Positions 1 through 11,055 of a DNA stretch of 12,141 nt are shown in pieces (within the stretch, counting starts at the first letter, position 1; each line of letters opens with the position of its first letter). The DNA lies in the NCBI GenBank assembly GCA_019418195.1, contig DYCJ01000029.1:4856-16996 (forward strand). The letters are read 5' to 3'. The position numbers and the translations under genes were made by a program. The stretch comes from Clostridiales bacterium (lineage in GTDB: Bacteria; Bacillota; Clostridia; Lachnospirales; Lachnospiraceae). The notes under the pieces were generated by a model. That model saw only the letters and a program-made list of their open reading frames with translations. It had not been told where the DNA came from and did no database searches.

Positions 1-1877
1 ACCTGTGTCCGGCACTGGAGCACATTTTTTTCATACTCCTTTACCCGCCGATCCTTCTCCTGCCAGTCCCCGATCCACTGCTTCGCATCCCGGTACTCGT
101 TCTGATCTTTGAACTCCTGCTTTCGGATCTCTTCGCGAAACGCCTCCTGCTCTTCCCCGAATCGCCTCTCAAGCCCTGCTTTCTGCGTCCTCAGACTCTC
201 CAGCAGCCCGGACCGGCGTCTCGCTTCTTCCACACATTCCCGGTAATGATCCCGGGCCTGTTTTACCTTCTCTTTCTCATCCTTTAACTGCCGTTCCAGA
301 TCGTTAAGCTGTGCTTTCGCCTCTTCCTCTGCAGGTGGATTTTCTCCCAGGGCTGCCTCCCCTGCTGCCAGATCAGCTCGCACGCTCTGATAGGTCTCCT
401 GAATCCGGGAGCGCTTCTGCTCCGCCTGATCGCGCAGTTTTTTTGCCTGTTCTACCTCATCCTGATCCGGTACATTTTCTGATAAATCCGCTTTTTTCGG
501 GTGATGGACGGAACCACATACCGGACAGGGCATTCCCTCTTCCAGATTTTTCGCCATAAGTCCTGCCTGTCCTTCGAAAAATCTCCGGTATCTGTCCTCA
601 TATACTTCGGATGCCTTTCGGCATTCTTCCATACACTGCGCCATCTCGGCTGTCTTCTTGGCATATTCTTTTCTCAGTCTGCGCACATTCGCATACCCCG
701 GCAGCATCTCCCTGATACGGAGGATTTTCTCCTGCATCCTGGGCTCCAGCTCGTTCAGTACGGCCTCCAGACTCTCCGCCTTTTCTTTGAGATGCTCCTC
801 ATCCGCTCCGTGCGCTTTCTGCCATGTGAGCTGGGACTGTATTTCGGTTTCGGTATTCTCCTGTTCTTTCTTTGTCCGGAGCGCCTGCACTTCCAGGCTG
901 CGGGCACGCTCCGCGCGCTCGCCTTTGGACGCCTGCTGTTTCATCTCCTCATAGACTTCTCTGTCACGCTCCATCGTCTGTTCTGTCTCCCTGGCCCGGT
1001 CGAGCAGATCAAAGAGCCGGTTTGTCTCCTGCTTCTTCTCGATCACGGCATGGAGTTCATCAGACTCTTTCTGAAGCTTTTCCTCTTCCCCGGCAAGCTC
1101 CCGGGCAAGGTCTCTGCCCTCTTTTATGATCTGCTTTAACACCGGTCTGACTTCTTCCGCCGGCGGCATCTCTCTTTCCAGAAGTTCCTGCCAGGCTTCT
1201 CCCGATCCGGCGGACACCGGAACCACCCGCTCCATCTCTCTTCGTATATCAGCCTCGTTTTCCTTCAGGCTGACATACAAAGTTTTCCCCTGTTCTTTCA
1301 ATTCTTCCTGTATCCGCCAGTAGATCTGTGTCTGGAATATCCTGGAGAATATCTTCTTCCGCTCTTTAGAACCCGCGTGCAGAAGCTTCAGGAAATCTCC
1401 CTGGGCGATCATGGCGATCTGGGTAAACTGTCCGGCGTCCAGCCCAATGATCGCTTCGATCTTCTGGTCAATCTCCCGCTTCTTTCCCTGAAATTCTTTC
1501 CCGTCCGGCAGAAGAAGGCTTACCTTTGCCGTCTCTTTCACCAAACGCACCGTACCGTCTGCATTTTTCCGTTTCCCCACACGCATATATTCCGGATTTC
1601 TCCGAATCGTATATTCCTCTCCGCGGTAAGAAAACACATACTCCACATACGTATCCGTATCCTCGGCGGCATACTGGCTGCGCATCATATTGCCGTCGCG
1701 CGCTCCGCCGCTGGTCCTGTCATAGAGCGCATAGGTGATCGCATCAAATATGGTAGTCTTCCCCGCACCCGTATCGCCGGCGATCAGAAACAGGCCGCCC
1801 TGCACCTGGGTAAAATCTATCACTTCCGTCCCGGAATAAGATCCGAAAGCGGACATTGTAAGTCTGACCGGTCTCAC
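1..1877 (-). CDS. sbcC: SbcC, ATPase/coiled-coil subunit of SbcCD nuclease (3' part off window)
   Basis: SbcC is the SMC/Rad50-like ATPase that works with SbcD to open and cut DNA hairpins and protein-blocked ends. The visible part is about 625 residues, against roughly 1000 for the family, so the C-terminal ATPase lobe with Walker B is off the left edge. It begins RPVRLTMSAFGSYSG, a typical SbcC N-terminus. The Walker A GDTGAGKT lies at residues 34-41 and the Q-loop region (AMIAQGDFLKLL) near residue 150. A long Glu/Lys/Gln-rich coiled coil follows, with the zinc hook CPVC at residues 451-454 inside the usual EGMPCPVCGS context, then the returning coiled coil. I followed the frame codon by codon from the hook back to about residue 245 and saw no break. 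The start is a GTG at 1877-1875 overlapping the sbcD stop as GTGA. GGAG a few bases upstream supports it, and the overlap implies coupled translation. Confidence 0.95.
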   Translation of the reverse strand, partial: MRPVRLTMSAFGSYSGTEVIDFTQVQGGLFLIAGDTGAGKTTIFDAITYALYDRTSGGARDGNMMRSQYAAEDTDTYVEYVFSYRGEEYTIRRNPEYMRVGKRKNADGTVRLVKETAKVSLLLPDGKEFQGKKREIDQKIEAIIGLDAGQFTQIAMIAQGDFLKLLHAGSKERKKIFSRIFQTQIYWRIQEELKEQGKTLYVSLKENEADIRREMERVVPVSAGSGEAWQELLEREMPPAEEVRPVLKQIIKEGRDLARELAGEEEKLQKESDELHAVIEKKQETNRLFDLLDRARETEQTMERDREVYEEMKQQASKGERAERARSLEVQALRTKKEQENTETEIQSQLTWQKAHGADEEHLKEKAESLEAVLNELEPRMQEKILRIREMLPGYANVRRLRKEYAKKTAEMAQCMEECRKASEVYEDRYRRFFEGQAGLMAKNLEEGMPCPVCGSVHHPKKADLSENVPDQDEVEQAKKLRDQAEQKRSRIQETYQSVRADLAAGEAALGENPPAEEEAKAQLNDLERQLKDEKEKVKQARDHYRECVEEARRRSGLLESLRTQKAGLERRFGEEQEAFREEIRKQEFKDQNEYRDAKQWIGDWQEKDRRVKEYEKNVLQCRTQ

Positions 1878-3052
1878 CTTGCATCTCCTTTCACTCTGTC
1901 AAATACATGTTCTACGATCTTCGTCTCTTCATCAGACATCCCGCGCCCCTGCATCTCCCGGAAAAAGTCAGAGAACACCTGCACCGGATCTCCGATGCGT
2001 ATCTCTTCTCCGCCGAACTCCAGTTTCTGTCTGGTCCTCTCGTTGTCCATCCTCACTTCCAGGATATGGCTGTATACCTTTTCCAGCTGCTCCTTCGGCT
2101 TATACGGGTCGATCTCGTCCGTCAGTGTGACGCTCACATAGTCGTCTCTCTGTTCCGGATCCGCCGCATCAATGATCTCGGCAAGCTCTCCCCTCAGTTT
2201 CCGCACATCCCGCAGCGGATGGAGCGGAAGTTTCTCCACCCTGACCGGAGCGCCCTTAGCGCCTAGCTCTACTATATGGAGAGTCTTCTCCTGCCCGGAC
2301 TCACTGACAGAATATTTCAGCAGTGTGCCACAGTAACGGATATGCTCATTTCCGACTTTCTGAGCCCCGTGGAGATGTCCGAGGGCGGCGTAATCAAAGT
2401 CTCTCAAAACAGAAATATCTACATTGTCAATACCGCCCACACTCAACAGCTCTGAATCACATGTCTCGGGAGCAATATCCTTTCCTGTACTTATATCCTT
2501 CCCTGTATAAAACTGGTGGGATACCAGCACGTTCCGCTCTTCCGGATCAATCTGCTCGCGCTCTAACACGGTCCTGACCGCGGCAGTGTAGCTCTCCGGA
2601 AGTTCGCCGCCGCATAGCCCCCGTACATATCCCGGCTTCAAAAACGGCAGCAGCCAGAAATGGACATCCCCGTATTCATCCTGCAGCGTGATCTTCCGCA
2701 GATGTTCATCCTCCGTTTCCGGCACCTTTCCGGCAATGTAAATCCGATGGCTCCCCAGCAGACGGCTTGCATAGTCCAGACGCTGGGCAGAGTCATGATT
2801 TCCTGAAATAATAAGGATCGGGATCGCCGGCTCTATTTCTGAGAGCCGGGTGAGGAAATCATCGAACACCGTGACCGCCTCTCCCGACGGAACCGATTTG
2901 TCATAAATGTCTCCCGCAATAACAACTGCATCGGGATGGAGCTTTTTCGCATAGGAAATAACCTCCCCGAGGATATATTCCTGATCCTCGCGGAGGTTAT
3001 AATGATGCAGCTGTTTTCCGATATGAAGGTCTGATAAGTGAAAAAATCTCAT
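1874..3052 (-). CDS. sbcD: SbcD, Mre11-like nuclease subunit of SbcCD
   Basis: SbcD is the metal-dependent nuclease partner of SbcC (Mn-dependent exonuclease and hairpin endonuclease), acting on chromosomal DNA. The 392-residue length fits the family (E. coli about 400). Calcineurin-type phosphoesterase motifs appear in order: SDLHIG (7-12), GDIYD (47-51), GNHDS (84-88), VSHQF (177-181) and GHLHG (225-229), which together supply the two-metal site. The C-terminal part is the less conserved SbcD capping region. The reading frame could open 14 codons earlier, but the ATG at 3052 is chosen because AGAAAGG lies seven bases before it and the protein then begins MRFFHLSDLHIG, as family members do. 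The gene ends inside the GTGA that starts sbcC. A promoter candidate lies about 95 bases upstream, and readthrough from the tRNA deacylase gene is also possible. Nothing looks broken. Confidence 0.95.
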   Translation of the reverse strand: MRFFHLSDLHIGKQLHHYNLREDQEYILGEVISYAKKLHPDAVVIAGDIYDKSVPSGEAVTVFDDFLTRLSEIEPAIPILIISGNHDSAQRLDYASRLLGSHRIYIAGKVPETEDEHLRKITLQDEYGDVHFWLLPFLKPGYVRGLCGGELPESYTAAVRTVLEREQIDPEERNVLVSHQFYTGKDISTGKDIAPETCDSELLSVGGIDNVDISVLRDFDYAALGHLHGAQKVGNEHIRYCGTLLKYSVSESGQEKTLHIVELGAKGAPVRVEKLPLHPLRDVRKLRGELAEIIDAADPEQRDDYVSVTLTDEIDPYKPKEQLEKVYSHILEVRMDNERTRQKLEFGGEEIRIGDPVQVFSDFFREMQGRGMSDEETKIVEHVFDRVKGDAR

Positions 3053-3144
3053 GTTCGTACCTTTCTTTATGATTTTGGATTCTTCCAGATCCACAGTGCT
3101 GCTATGATGGCGATGATATAGAGAATGTTTACCAACTCTATTAT

Positions 3145-3174
3145 ATTATAGCAGACCCCTGCTGTTCAGAGCAA
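3145..3174 (-). promoter_or_regulatory. Candidate sigma-A promoter for sbcDC
   Basis: On the minus strand TTGCTC (3174-3169) is followed after 18 bases by TATAAT (3150-3145). A second overlapping TATAAT lies at 3145-3140. The -10 is perfect, while the -35 matches TTGACA only in its first half. It would start RNA near 3138 and leave a leader of about 85 bases before sbcD. The -35 sits in a short palindrome (GAGC-AAG-GCTC, 3169-3179). There is no LexA-type GAAC-N4-GTTC box, so sequence gives no sign of SOS control. Confidence 0.5.
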
Positions 3175-3195
3175 GGCTCCCCTGCCGTGTCACTC

Positions 3196-3747
3196 CTACA
3201 GACAGACCATAGTCGGCTCATGTCCCATAGCCGGAATCACTTTTTCCATAAGATCTGACGTCTTAAATCTCAGGCTGGATGTATTGATACACGGATGGCA
3301 GGCGAAATATTCATCCTGCAGGACATCTTTATCGATCAAAAGCCGTACCTTTTTCTCTTTATCATTCATCAAGCCCATTACGCTCACAGAGCCCGGCGTG
3401 ATGTCCAGATACTGCTCCATGTATTCCGGCTTTGCAAAAGACAGCCTTGAAGAACCGATCTGCGCGGACAAATACTTTGTCTTAAAGGGCTTATCTCCCG
3501 GAATGAGCAGCAGGTAAAAATCCGTTGCCTGGCGGTTGCACAGGAACAGGTTCTTGCAGATGGCAACTCCTTTCTCCACTCCTTCGCTCAGTGTCCTGTC
3601 GATCTCCTCGCAGGCTTCCATGGTCATTGCTGCCTCATGGTCCACTCTTTTATACGCGATTCCGAGTGAATCGAGAAAATCGTATACTCTTATTTCCTTG
3701 TCAAGCCTGCCTTCTGTATTTCCCGGTCTTCCGTCAACTAACTGCAT
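3196..3747 (-). CDS. YbaK/ProX-type prolyl-tRNA editing deacylase (ProXp-ala-like)
   Basis: This 183-residue protein belongs to the free-standing editing domains of the YbaK/prolyl-tRNA-synthetase-associated superfamily. Members hydrolyse mischarged tRNA, and the ProXp-ala branch clears Ala-tRNA(Pro) made in error by ProRS. Visible hallmarks are CKNLFLCN at 64-71 (with the conserved lysine of the active site), GSVSVMGLMND at 119-129 and HPCINTSSLRF at 151-161, all typical of the ProXp-ala/PrdX branch. It is soluble, with no signal peptide or membrane segment. The start is supported by GAGGAGAG eight bases before the ATG. It lies 109 bases after the ABC-class ATPase gene and 143 bases before sbcD, all on one strand. 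No ProRS gene is adjacent, so the alanine specificity is inferred from family motifs only. Other members of the superfamily have different mischarged-tRNA substrates. Confidence 0.85.
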   Translation of the reverse strand: MQLVDGRPGNTEGRLDKEIRVYDFLDSLGIAYKRVDHEAAMTMEACEEIDRTLSEGVEKGVAICKNLFLCNRQATDFYLLLIPGDKPFKTKYLSAQIGSSRLSFAKPEYMEQYLDITPGSVSVMGLMNDKEKKVRLLIDKDVLQDEYFACHPCINTSSLRFKTSDLMEKVIPAMGHEPTMVCL

Positions 3748-3775
3748 TTTTATATCTCTCCTCGTATTATATGAT

Positions 3776-3791
3776 GTTGGGGCCCCCCAAC
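3776..3791. repeat. Perfect GC-rich palindrome upstream of the deacylase gene
   Basis: GTTGGGG and CCCCAAC face each other across two bases, 28 bases before the deacylase ATG. On the minus strand no T-run follows, so it is not a standard terminator. A TATAAT (3771-3766) lies just downstream of it. It may be an operator or a small RNA hairpin before the ribosome binding site; function is unknown. Confidence 0.5.
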
Positions 3792-3839
3792 TATGATGCC
3801 TGCGGATTGTTCCGCTGTATTTTTCGTCTTCAAAGCCAA

Positions 3840-3877
3840 ATCTTCAGACTCCGATATCACATCTTCAAACTCCGATA
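3840..3877 (-). repeat. 21-base tandem duplication across the stop of the ATPase gene
   Basis: The 17-base block ATCTTCAAACTCCGATA (plus strand, 3861-3877) recurs at 3840-3856 with one change, at a 21-base period. The first copy in reading direction encodes the last residues YRSLKM and is followed by TGA. The second copy keeps the same frame (YRSLKI) but lies after the stop. This looks like a short slippage duplication at the 3' end of the gene. Confidence 0.75.
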
Positions 3878-5560
3878 CCGGTCAAAGCACGCGAAGATCT
3901 CCTGCCGCCTCGGCATAGCCATACATGAGATACTCGAACTGCTCTCACACAGCGCTGCCAGCGTTCCTTTCTCCATAACGCGCTCCAGCTCATCCACGAT
4001 CTGCCTGAGATCTTTTCTGCCGTCCATAATATGCTTCTGGGCGTATCTCATACAGTATCCAAGCGCCGTCACCTGCTCGCTGTCCGTGATCTGCTCCACA
4101 TAGCGCAGGTCAATGGTTTCCTTGTTGATCATGACTGCCTCTCGTCCCATGGTCTTCATCTTGATCCTGTCATTCTCCCGGAATCCTTTTCCCGCCCGCG
4201 GACACCGCTGGAAATCCGGTTTCTTCGCCGGTGCCTCCGGACCGCTGACCGCCGGGTAACTCTCCGCTGCTTTCTTTGCATAAGCGGTAATATCCTTCGG
4301 CACGTAACGATCCATCTGGATAATGGTATCTGCGACGTGGAAATAAGCGCCCGAGCTTCCAGCCACGATCACAGTGGAAATCCCGTAGTCATCATACAGC
4401 TCCCGTATCCGCTCAATAAACGGCGTGATAGGCTCCATGTCGCGATGAATGACTCTCTGCATCAGTTCATCCCGGATCATAAAGTTGGTCGCACTCGTAT
4501 CCTCGTCGATCAAAAGAAGGGAAGTTCCCGCCTCGATACTCTCTACTACATTTGCTGCCTGTGAAGTACTGCCGCTGGCATCCTCAGTGCAGAATCCTAC
4601 AGTGTCCTTCCCGTTCGGAAGATCATTAATAAACATGGAGATATCCGTCTTCTGAATGCTCCTGCCATCCTCGGCGCGCAGCTTCACGGCAGTGTTGTCC
4701 GTAATGACATACTCTCTGCCGTCTCCCGCGATATGGTCATATACCCCCAGTTCCAGCGCCTTTAGCAGAGTGGATTTGCCGTGGTAGCCTCCGCCCACGA
4801 TCAGTGTGATTCCCTTGCGGATGCCCATACCGGTGATCTTTCCTTTGTGCGGAAGATCCATTGTCACTTCCAGCTCTTTCGGTGACTGGAACCTCACTCC
4901 GCCCTTCATCGGCCGCGGTGAGATCCCCGACTCTCTGGGCAGCACACTCCCGTTCGCCACGAAGGCACAGAGCCCCATCTGCGGAAGCATCTCCCGTATA
5001 TAATGCTGATCCTCTGCCAGATCAACGATAGCTCTCAGACGCTTTGCATCCATATTTTTATAGAAGAGCGCGTGTTTCACACACTCTGGCACAAAGTCAA
5101 AGAGGATCTTCTCCAGCTCTCTTGCATTGATCGTCCTTCCGTTCGCCGGAAATCCGATCTCCATGCGCAGCACAATATCTCCATTCTTTGGATCGATACG
5201 GCACGCAGTGCGCTCCAGCACTTCCTGCGTGCATCTGCTCACGGAGATCAGGCCGCTCTTGCCCGAGCCTTTCGCCTTAAATGCGAACTGCTCCGCCCGT
5301 CTGCCGAACTGCCTCGTCAGCTCATCCTGCAGAGCAATCCTCTGATGGTCTCCTCCATAAAGTTCCTGCGGGAATCCCGCGGTGCGCCCGGCCACGCGTA
5401 CGCTCACCTTTGATGGTGAAGCGAAAGGGTCTCCCTGCACATGGTCGATAGACAATATATAGCCTGGGAACTGGTAAGCGCCCTTTGTATCTTTATATGC
5501 CGGATACCCCCGGTGGTCGATCCTATTTAACAGGCTTCTAAGTTCTGTTGATGACTGCAT
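3857..5560 (-). CDS. ABC-class ATPase of the MRB1590-like family, function unknown
   Basis: A 567-residue soluble ATPase of the family described as 'ATPase of the ABC class' (Pfam ABC_ATPase with its own N-terminal domain), related to the trypanosome RNA-editing-associated protein MRB1590. It is not a transporter component: no membrane segment is seen and no permease gene is nearby. Residues 1-230 form the family-specific N-terminal region. The nucleotide site follows: Walker A GGGYHGKST (256-264), an ABC-signature-like SGSTSQA (329-335) in place of LSGGQ, and Walker B SLLLIDED (347-354) with DTSATNFM after it. The helical C-terminal part carries ISCMAMPRRQEIFA (544-557), which I recognise as typical of the family. 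The start is well supported by AAGGAG eight to nine bases upstream of the ATG and by a strong promoter. Family structure suggests nucleic-acid binding, but the bacterial role is not established. The tRNA deacylase gene follows on the same strand. Confidence 0.85.
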   Translation of the reverse strand: MQSSTELRSLLNRIDHRGYPAYKDTKGAYQFPGYILSIDHVQGDPFASPSKVSVRVAGRTAGFPQELYGGDHQRIALQDELTRQFGRRAEQFAFKAKGSGKSGLISVSRCTQEVLERTACRIDPKNGDIVLRMEIGFPANGRTINARELEKILFDFVPECVKHALFYKNMDAKRLRAIVDLAEDQHYIREMLPQMGLCAFVANGSVLPRESGISPRPMKGGVRFQSPKELEVTMDLPHKGKITGMGIRKGITLIVGGGYHGKSTLLKALELGVYDHIAGDGREYVITDNTAVKLRAEDGRSIQKTDISMFINDLPNGKDTVGFCTEDASGSTSQAANVVESIEAGTSLLLIDEDTSATNFMIRDELMQRVIHRDMEPITPFIERIRELYDDYGISTVIVAGSSGAYFHVADTIIQMDRYVPKDITAYAKKAAESYPAVSGPEAPAKKPDFQRCPRAGKGFRENDRIKMKTMGREAVMINKETIDLRYVEQITDSEQVTALGYCMRYAQKHIMDGRKDLRQIVDELERVMEKGTLAALCESSSSISCMAMPRRQEIFACFDRYRSLKM

Positions 5561-5620
5561 AGTGATGTCTCCTTCCTATATGTAAAGTCTTCACTCAAAA
5601 TTCGTGCATCTACTGAACAT

Positions 5621-5649
5621 ATCTTAGTATCCGGCGACATTTAAGTCAA
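5621..5649 (-). promoter_or_regulatory. Strong sigma-A promoter for the ABC-class ATPase gene
   Basis: On the minus strand TTGACT (5649-5644) and TAAGAT (5626-5621) are separated by exactly 17 bases. Just upstream of the -35, between about 5661 and 5676, lie two A-tracts that resemble an UP element. Transcription would begin near 5614, giving a leader of about 54 bases that ends in a good AAGGAG ribosome binding site. This is the best promoter match in the window. Confidence 0.75.
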
Positions 5650-5703
5650 CATTAACGCTATTTTTTACATTTTTTCGAACTAAATAATGTTGTAAAATAC
5701 ACA

Positions 5704-5737
5704 AAAGCCGACCATCCATTCCCGGATAATCGGCTTT
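5704..5737 (-). terminator. Hairpin terminator closing the beta-galactosidase unit
   Basis: On the minus strand AAAGCCGATTATCC pairs with GGATGGTCGGCTTT (14 pairs including two G-T wobbles) around a six-base loop GGGAAT. The downstream arm runs into TTTTGTGTATTTT, a moderately T-rich tail. It lies 39 bases after the GH42 stop codon and before the ATPase promoter, the expected place for the end of the lac unit. Confidence 0.7.
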
Positions 5738-5775
5738 CATCAGCATTTTTCTATCCCGGCATACGCCGGTCCTCC

Positions 5776-7827
5776 TCAGCTTACAAACACTCTGCAGCCG
5801 AACGCTTTCATTTCTATTCTATCCCGGCACACCTCACCGGTCTCAGCGTCCGTCCACTCTCCGGCACATTCCACGCAGACCGGATCATTCTTAAAATTCA
5901 TCACGAACACAACACCCTTGTTTTTTTTCGTCTCCGCATCCCCATCTTCCGGAGCCTGATCAGTGCAGGTCCGCTCCGTTACTGTCACGCCATAGGGCAG
6001 CTCTGTGTCAAGCGCATTTTTCAGTCCGGTCCGCTCAAACACATCACCGTAAAATGCCCGCAGGAATGCAAGATCAGACTCTGCTGCCAGATAATACGCT
6101 TCGCCTTTTCCAAATTGATTGCGCGTTACAACCGGACAGCCTGCATAAAACTCCCTTTCATAGACAGAGAGTACTTCGGTGCCTTCCTTGGCATGATCGA
6201 TCTCACACATCCGCTGCGCCCGATACTCTTTCCCCGCGTATGCGAACTGATTCTCAAACTCTTCGGACGGAGCGTCAATTTCCTCCTGGATAACGCCCAG
6301 CACATCCTCCAGCGGATGACATCCGGTAAAGCACAGATCTGTCTCATCCACCATACCGCTGAAATATGTAGTGACAAATGTTCCTCCATTTTCGACAAAG
6401 CTCTTTACTTTTTCAGCCCATCCGGCTTTATACATATAATTCAGTGGAGCAGACACGAACTGATAACTGCTCAGTTCCGCATCCATATCCACGATATCCG
6501 CCTCGACGCCTTTTTCCCAGAATGCGCGATAATGGGAAAGGACACATTCCGGATAATCCAGATCCAGCCTCGGCCCTGTAATGTCTTCAACCGCCCACCA
6601 GTTTGCCCAGTCAAAAAGGATCGCCGCCTTCGGATGATTTACCGTTCCTTCAAGCAGCCGATCCAGCTTCGGCAGACGCTTTCCAACTTCCGCCACATCA
6701 CGGAATGTACGTGTATTGCTCCCATTTTTATGATCAAGTACTGCGCCGTGGAATTTTTCATAGGAGCCGCGGCCTTTTCTCCACTGAAAGTACTGCACGG
6801 AATCCGAGCCGTGGGCAACCGCCTGCATGGAAGAAAGCATATGCACCCCCGGACGTTTCACAGGATTATTGTTCCGCCAGTTAACAACAGACGGAGCACT
6901 CTCCATAAGGAGGAACGGCTTCTTCTTCATCGTGCGCATCATACTATGGTTAAACGACGCCTGAACCGCCACGGGAACTTCGTCTTTCTCCTTATGCCAG
7001 AATGGATAGTTATCCCATGATATGATATCCAGCTCTTTCTGCAGTCTATTGTAATCTATATTCTTGAATGTATCCATAAAATTTGTCGTGGCAGGAAGAT
7101 CTGAATATTTTGCCACCGCTCGTCTCTCCATACCGCAGAAGTCACTGATCTGATCCGTGACAAATCTGCGCCAGTCAAGTTCCAGCCCGGTCACTGTTGT
7201 CTCCCCGTGAGGCGCGGGACTGTGGATCTGCTCCCAGTCTGTGTATACATGGCTCCAGAAGCGTCCCCACCACGCCCGATTCAATTCCTCCAGCGTGCCG
7301 TATTTTTCTTTCAGCCATTCCCTGAATGCACTCTGACATAACTCGCAGTGGCATGCACCGTCGCTGAAATTTCCTGCCAGCTCATTGGACAGATGCCATA
7401 GGATCACATTTTCCTTTCTGCCGAATCTTTCCGAAAGTGCTTCGTCAAGTGCTTTGATCTTTGCTCGCATCACCGGTGAAGTATAGCAGAAATTATGCCG
7501 TTTTCCCGGCAGGTTTCTCTGCCCGTCGGCGCGTACCTGCATCACCTCCGGATATTTCTGCGTCAGCCAGTGAGGCATGGCACCTGATGGCGTCGCAAGG
7601 ATCACCTGGATATCCGCTTTCCGCAGATTATCAATAATTTCTTCCAGCCATTCAAAATCGTATACACCTTCTTCCGGCTCAAGCACTGCCCATGAGAATA
7701 CGCCCAGCGTCACACAATTGACACCCGCCTCTTTCATAAGTCTGATATCTTCCTCTAAAATCTCCGGGCAGTCCAGCCACTGTTCCGGATTGTAATCTCC
7801 GCCATGGAGTAAATGTCCTCCTAACAT
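5776..7827 (-). CDS. GH42 family beta-galactosidase, intracellular
   Basis: Hydrolyses terminal beta-galactosides, probably short galacto-oligosaccharides or lactose, in the cytoplasm (no signal peptide). The 683-residue length is normal for GH42. The N-terminal TIM barrel opens GGDYNPEQW (9-17). The acid/base glutamate is E149 in WHLSNE and the nucleophile is E309 in FLLMESAPS. Cysteines at 114, 159, 161 and 164 (NFC and CHCELC) match the four-cysteine zinc site known in some GH42 enzymes. A trimerisation-type domain follows (about 395-600, ILFDWANWWAVE onward), then a small beta domain C to the end. Domain C holds a charged low-complexity stretch (TDQAPEDGDAETKKNKG) that looks like a surface loop. 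GGAG about eight bases upstream supports the ATG. The gene starts 49 bases after the GH2 stop with no terminator between, so the two are co-transcribed. Substrate preference cannot be read from sequence. Confidence 0.93.
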   Translation of the reverse strand: MLGGHLLHGGDYNPEQWLDCPEILEEDIRLMKEAGVNCVTLGVFSWAVLEPEEGVYDFEWLEEIIDNLRKADIQVILATPSGAMPHWLTQKYPEVMQVRADGQRNLPGKRHNFCYTSPVMRAKIKALDEALSERFGRKENVILWHLSNELAGNFSDGACHCELCQSAFREWLKEKYGTLEELNRAWWGRFWSHVYTDWEQIHSPAPHGETTVTGLELDWRRFVTDQISDFCGMERRAVAKYSDLPATTNFMDTFKNIDYNRLQKELDIISWDNYPFWHKEKDEVPVAVQASFNHSMMRTMKKKPFLLMESAPSVVNWRNNNPVKRPGVHMLSSMQAVAHGSDSVQYFQWRKGRGSYEKFHGAVLDHKNGSNTRTFRDVAEVGKRLPKLDRLLEGTVNHPKAAILFDWANWWAVEDITGPRLDLDYPECVLSHYRAFWEKGVEADIVDMDAELSSYQFVSAPLNYMYKAGWAEKVKSFVENGGTFVTTYFSGMVDETDLCFTGCHPLEDVLGVIQEEIDAPSEEFENQFAYAGKEYRAQRMCEIDHAKEGTEVLSVYEREFYAGCPVVTRNQFGKGEAYYLAAESDLAFLRAFYGDVFERTGLKNALDTELPYGVTVTERTCTDQAPEDGDAETKKNKGVVFVMNFKNDPVCVECAGEWTDAETGEVCRDRIEMKAFGCRVFVS

Positions 7828-7876
7828 GTCTCTTCTCCTTCCATATTTCCCCTGACCTTGTTTCTTCCACAGACAA

Positions 7877-10996
<3,120 letters not shown>

Positions 10997-11026
10997 TTAT
11001 CCCCATGTCTCTCACTATATGTCTTT

Positions 11027-11055
11027 ATTATAGTGTTTCTGGACGATCAGGTGTA
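11027..11055 (-). promoter_or_regulatory. Promoter of the lacZ-GH42 unit, probably activator dependent
   Basis: On the minus strand a perfect TATAAT (11032-11027) is preceded at 17 bases by TACACC (11055-11050), which is a poor -35. A good -10 with a poor -35 is what an AraC-activated promoter commonly looks like. RNA would start near 11020, giving a leader of about 84 bases. The -10 overlaps the proximal arm of the inverted repeat described separately. Confidence 0.5.

Noticed and set aside
1377..2141. 254-codon plus-strand frame across the sbcD/sbcC junction
   Set aside because: It is antisense to two intact, well identified genes and has no recognisable protein features.
3053..3094. Longer SbcD start 14 codons upstream
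   Set aside because: It lacks a ribosome binding site and adds residues unlike the SbcD N-terminus, whereas the ATG at 3052 has both a good site and the family's opening motif.
3140..3180. Possible LexA/SOS box upstream of sbcDC
   Set aside because: CTGAAC occurs but the matching GTTC half at the right spacing is absent.
3766..3771. TATAAT on the minus strand as a -10 box for the deacylase gene
   Set aside because: RNA would start inside the ribosome binding site about 12 bases before the ATG, and no acceptable -35 lies 16-18 bases upstream. It is more likely chance in an AT-rich spot.
5252..5269. GSGKSG (residues 98-103 of the ABC-class ATPase) as a second P-loop
   Set aside because: The glycine required at the first position of GxxxxGKS is a lysine (K95), and the true Walker A is at 256-264. 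I take it as part of the family's N-terminal domain.
5611..5630. GAACATAT near the ATPase promoter as a LexA site
   Set aside because: Only one half-site is present; the sequence continues CTTA instead of GTTC.
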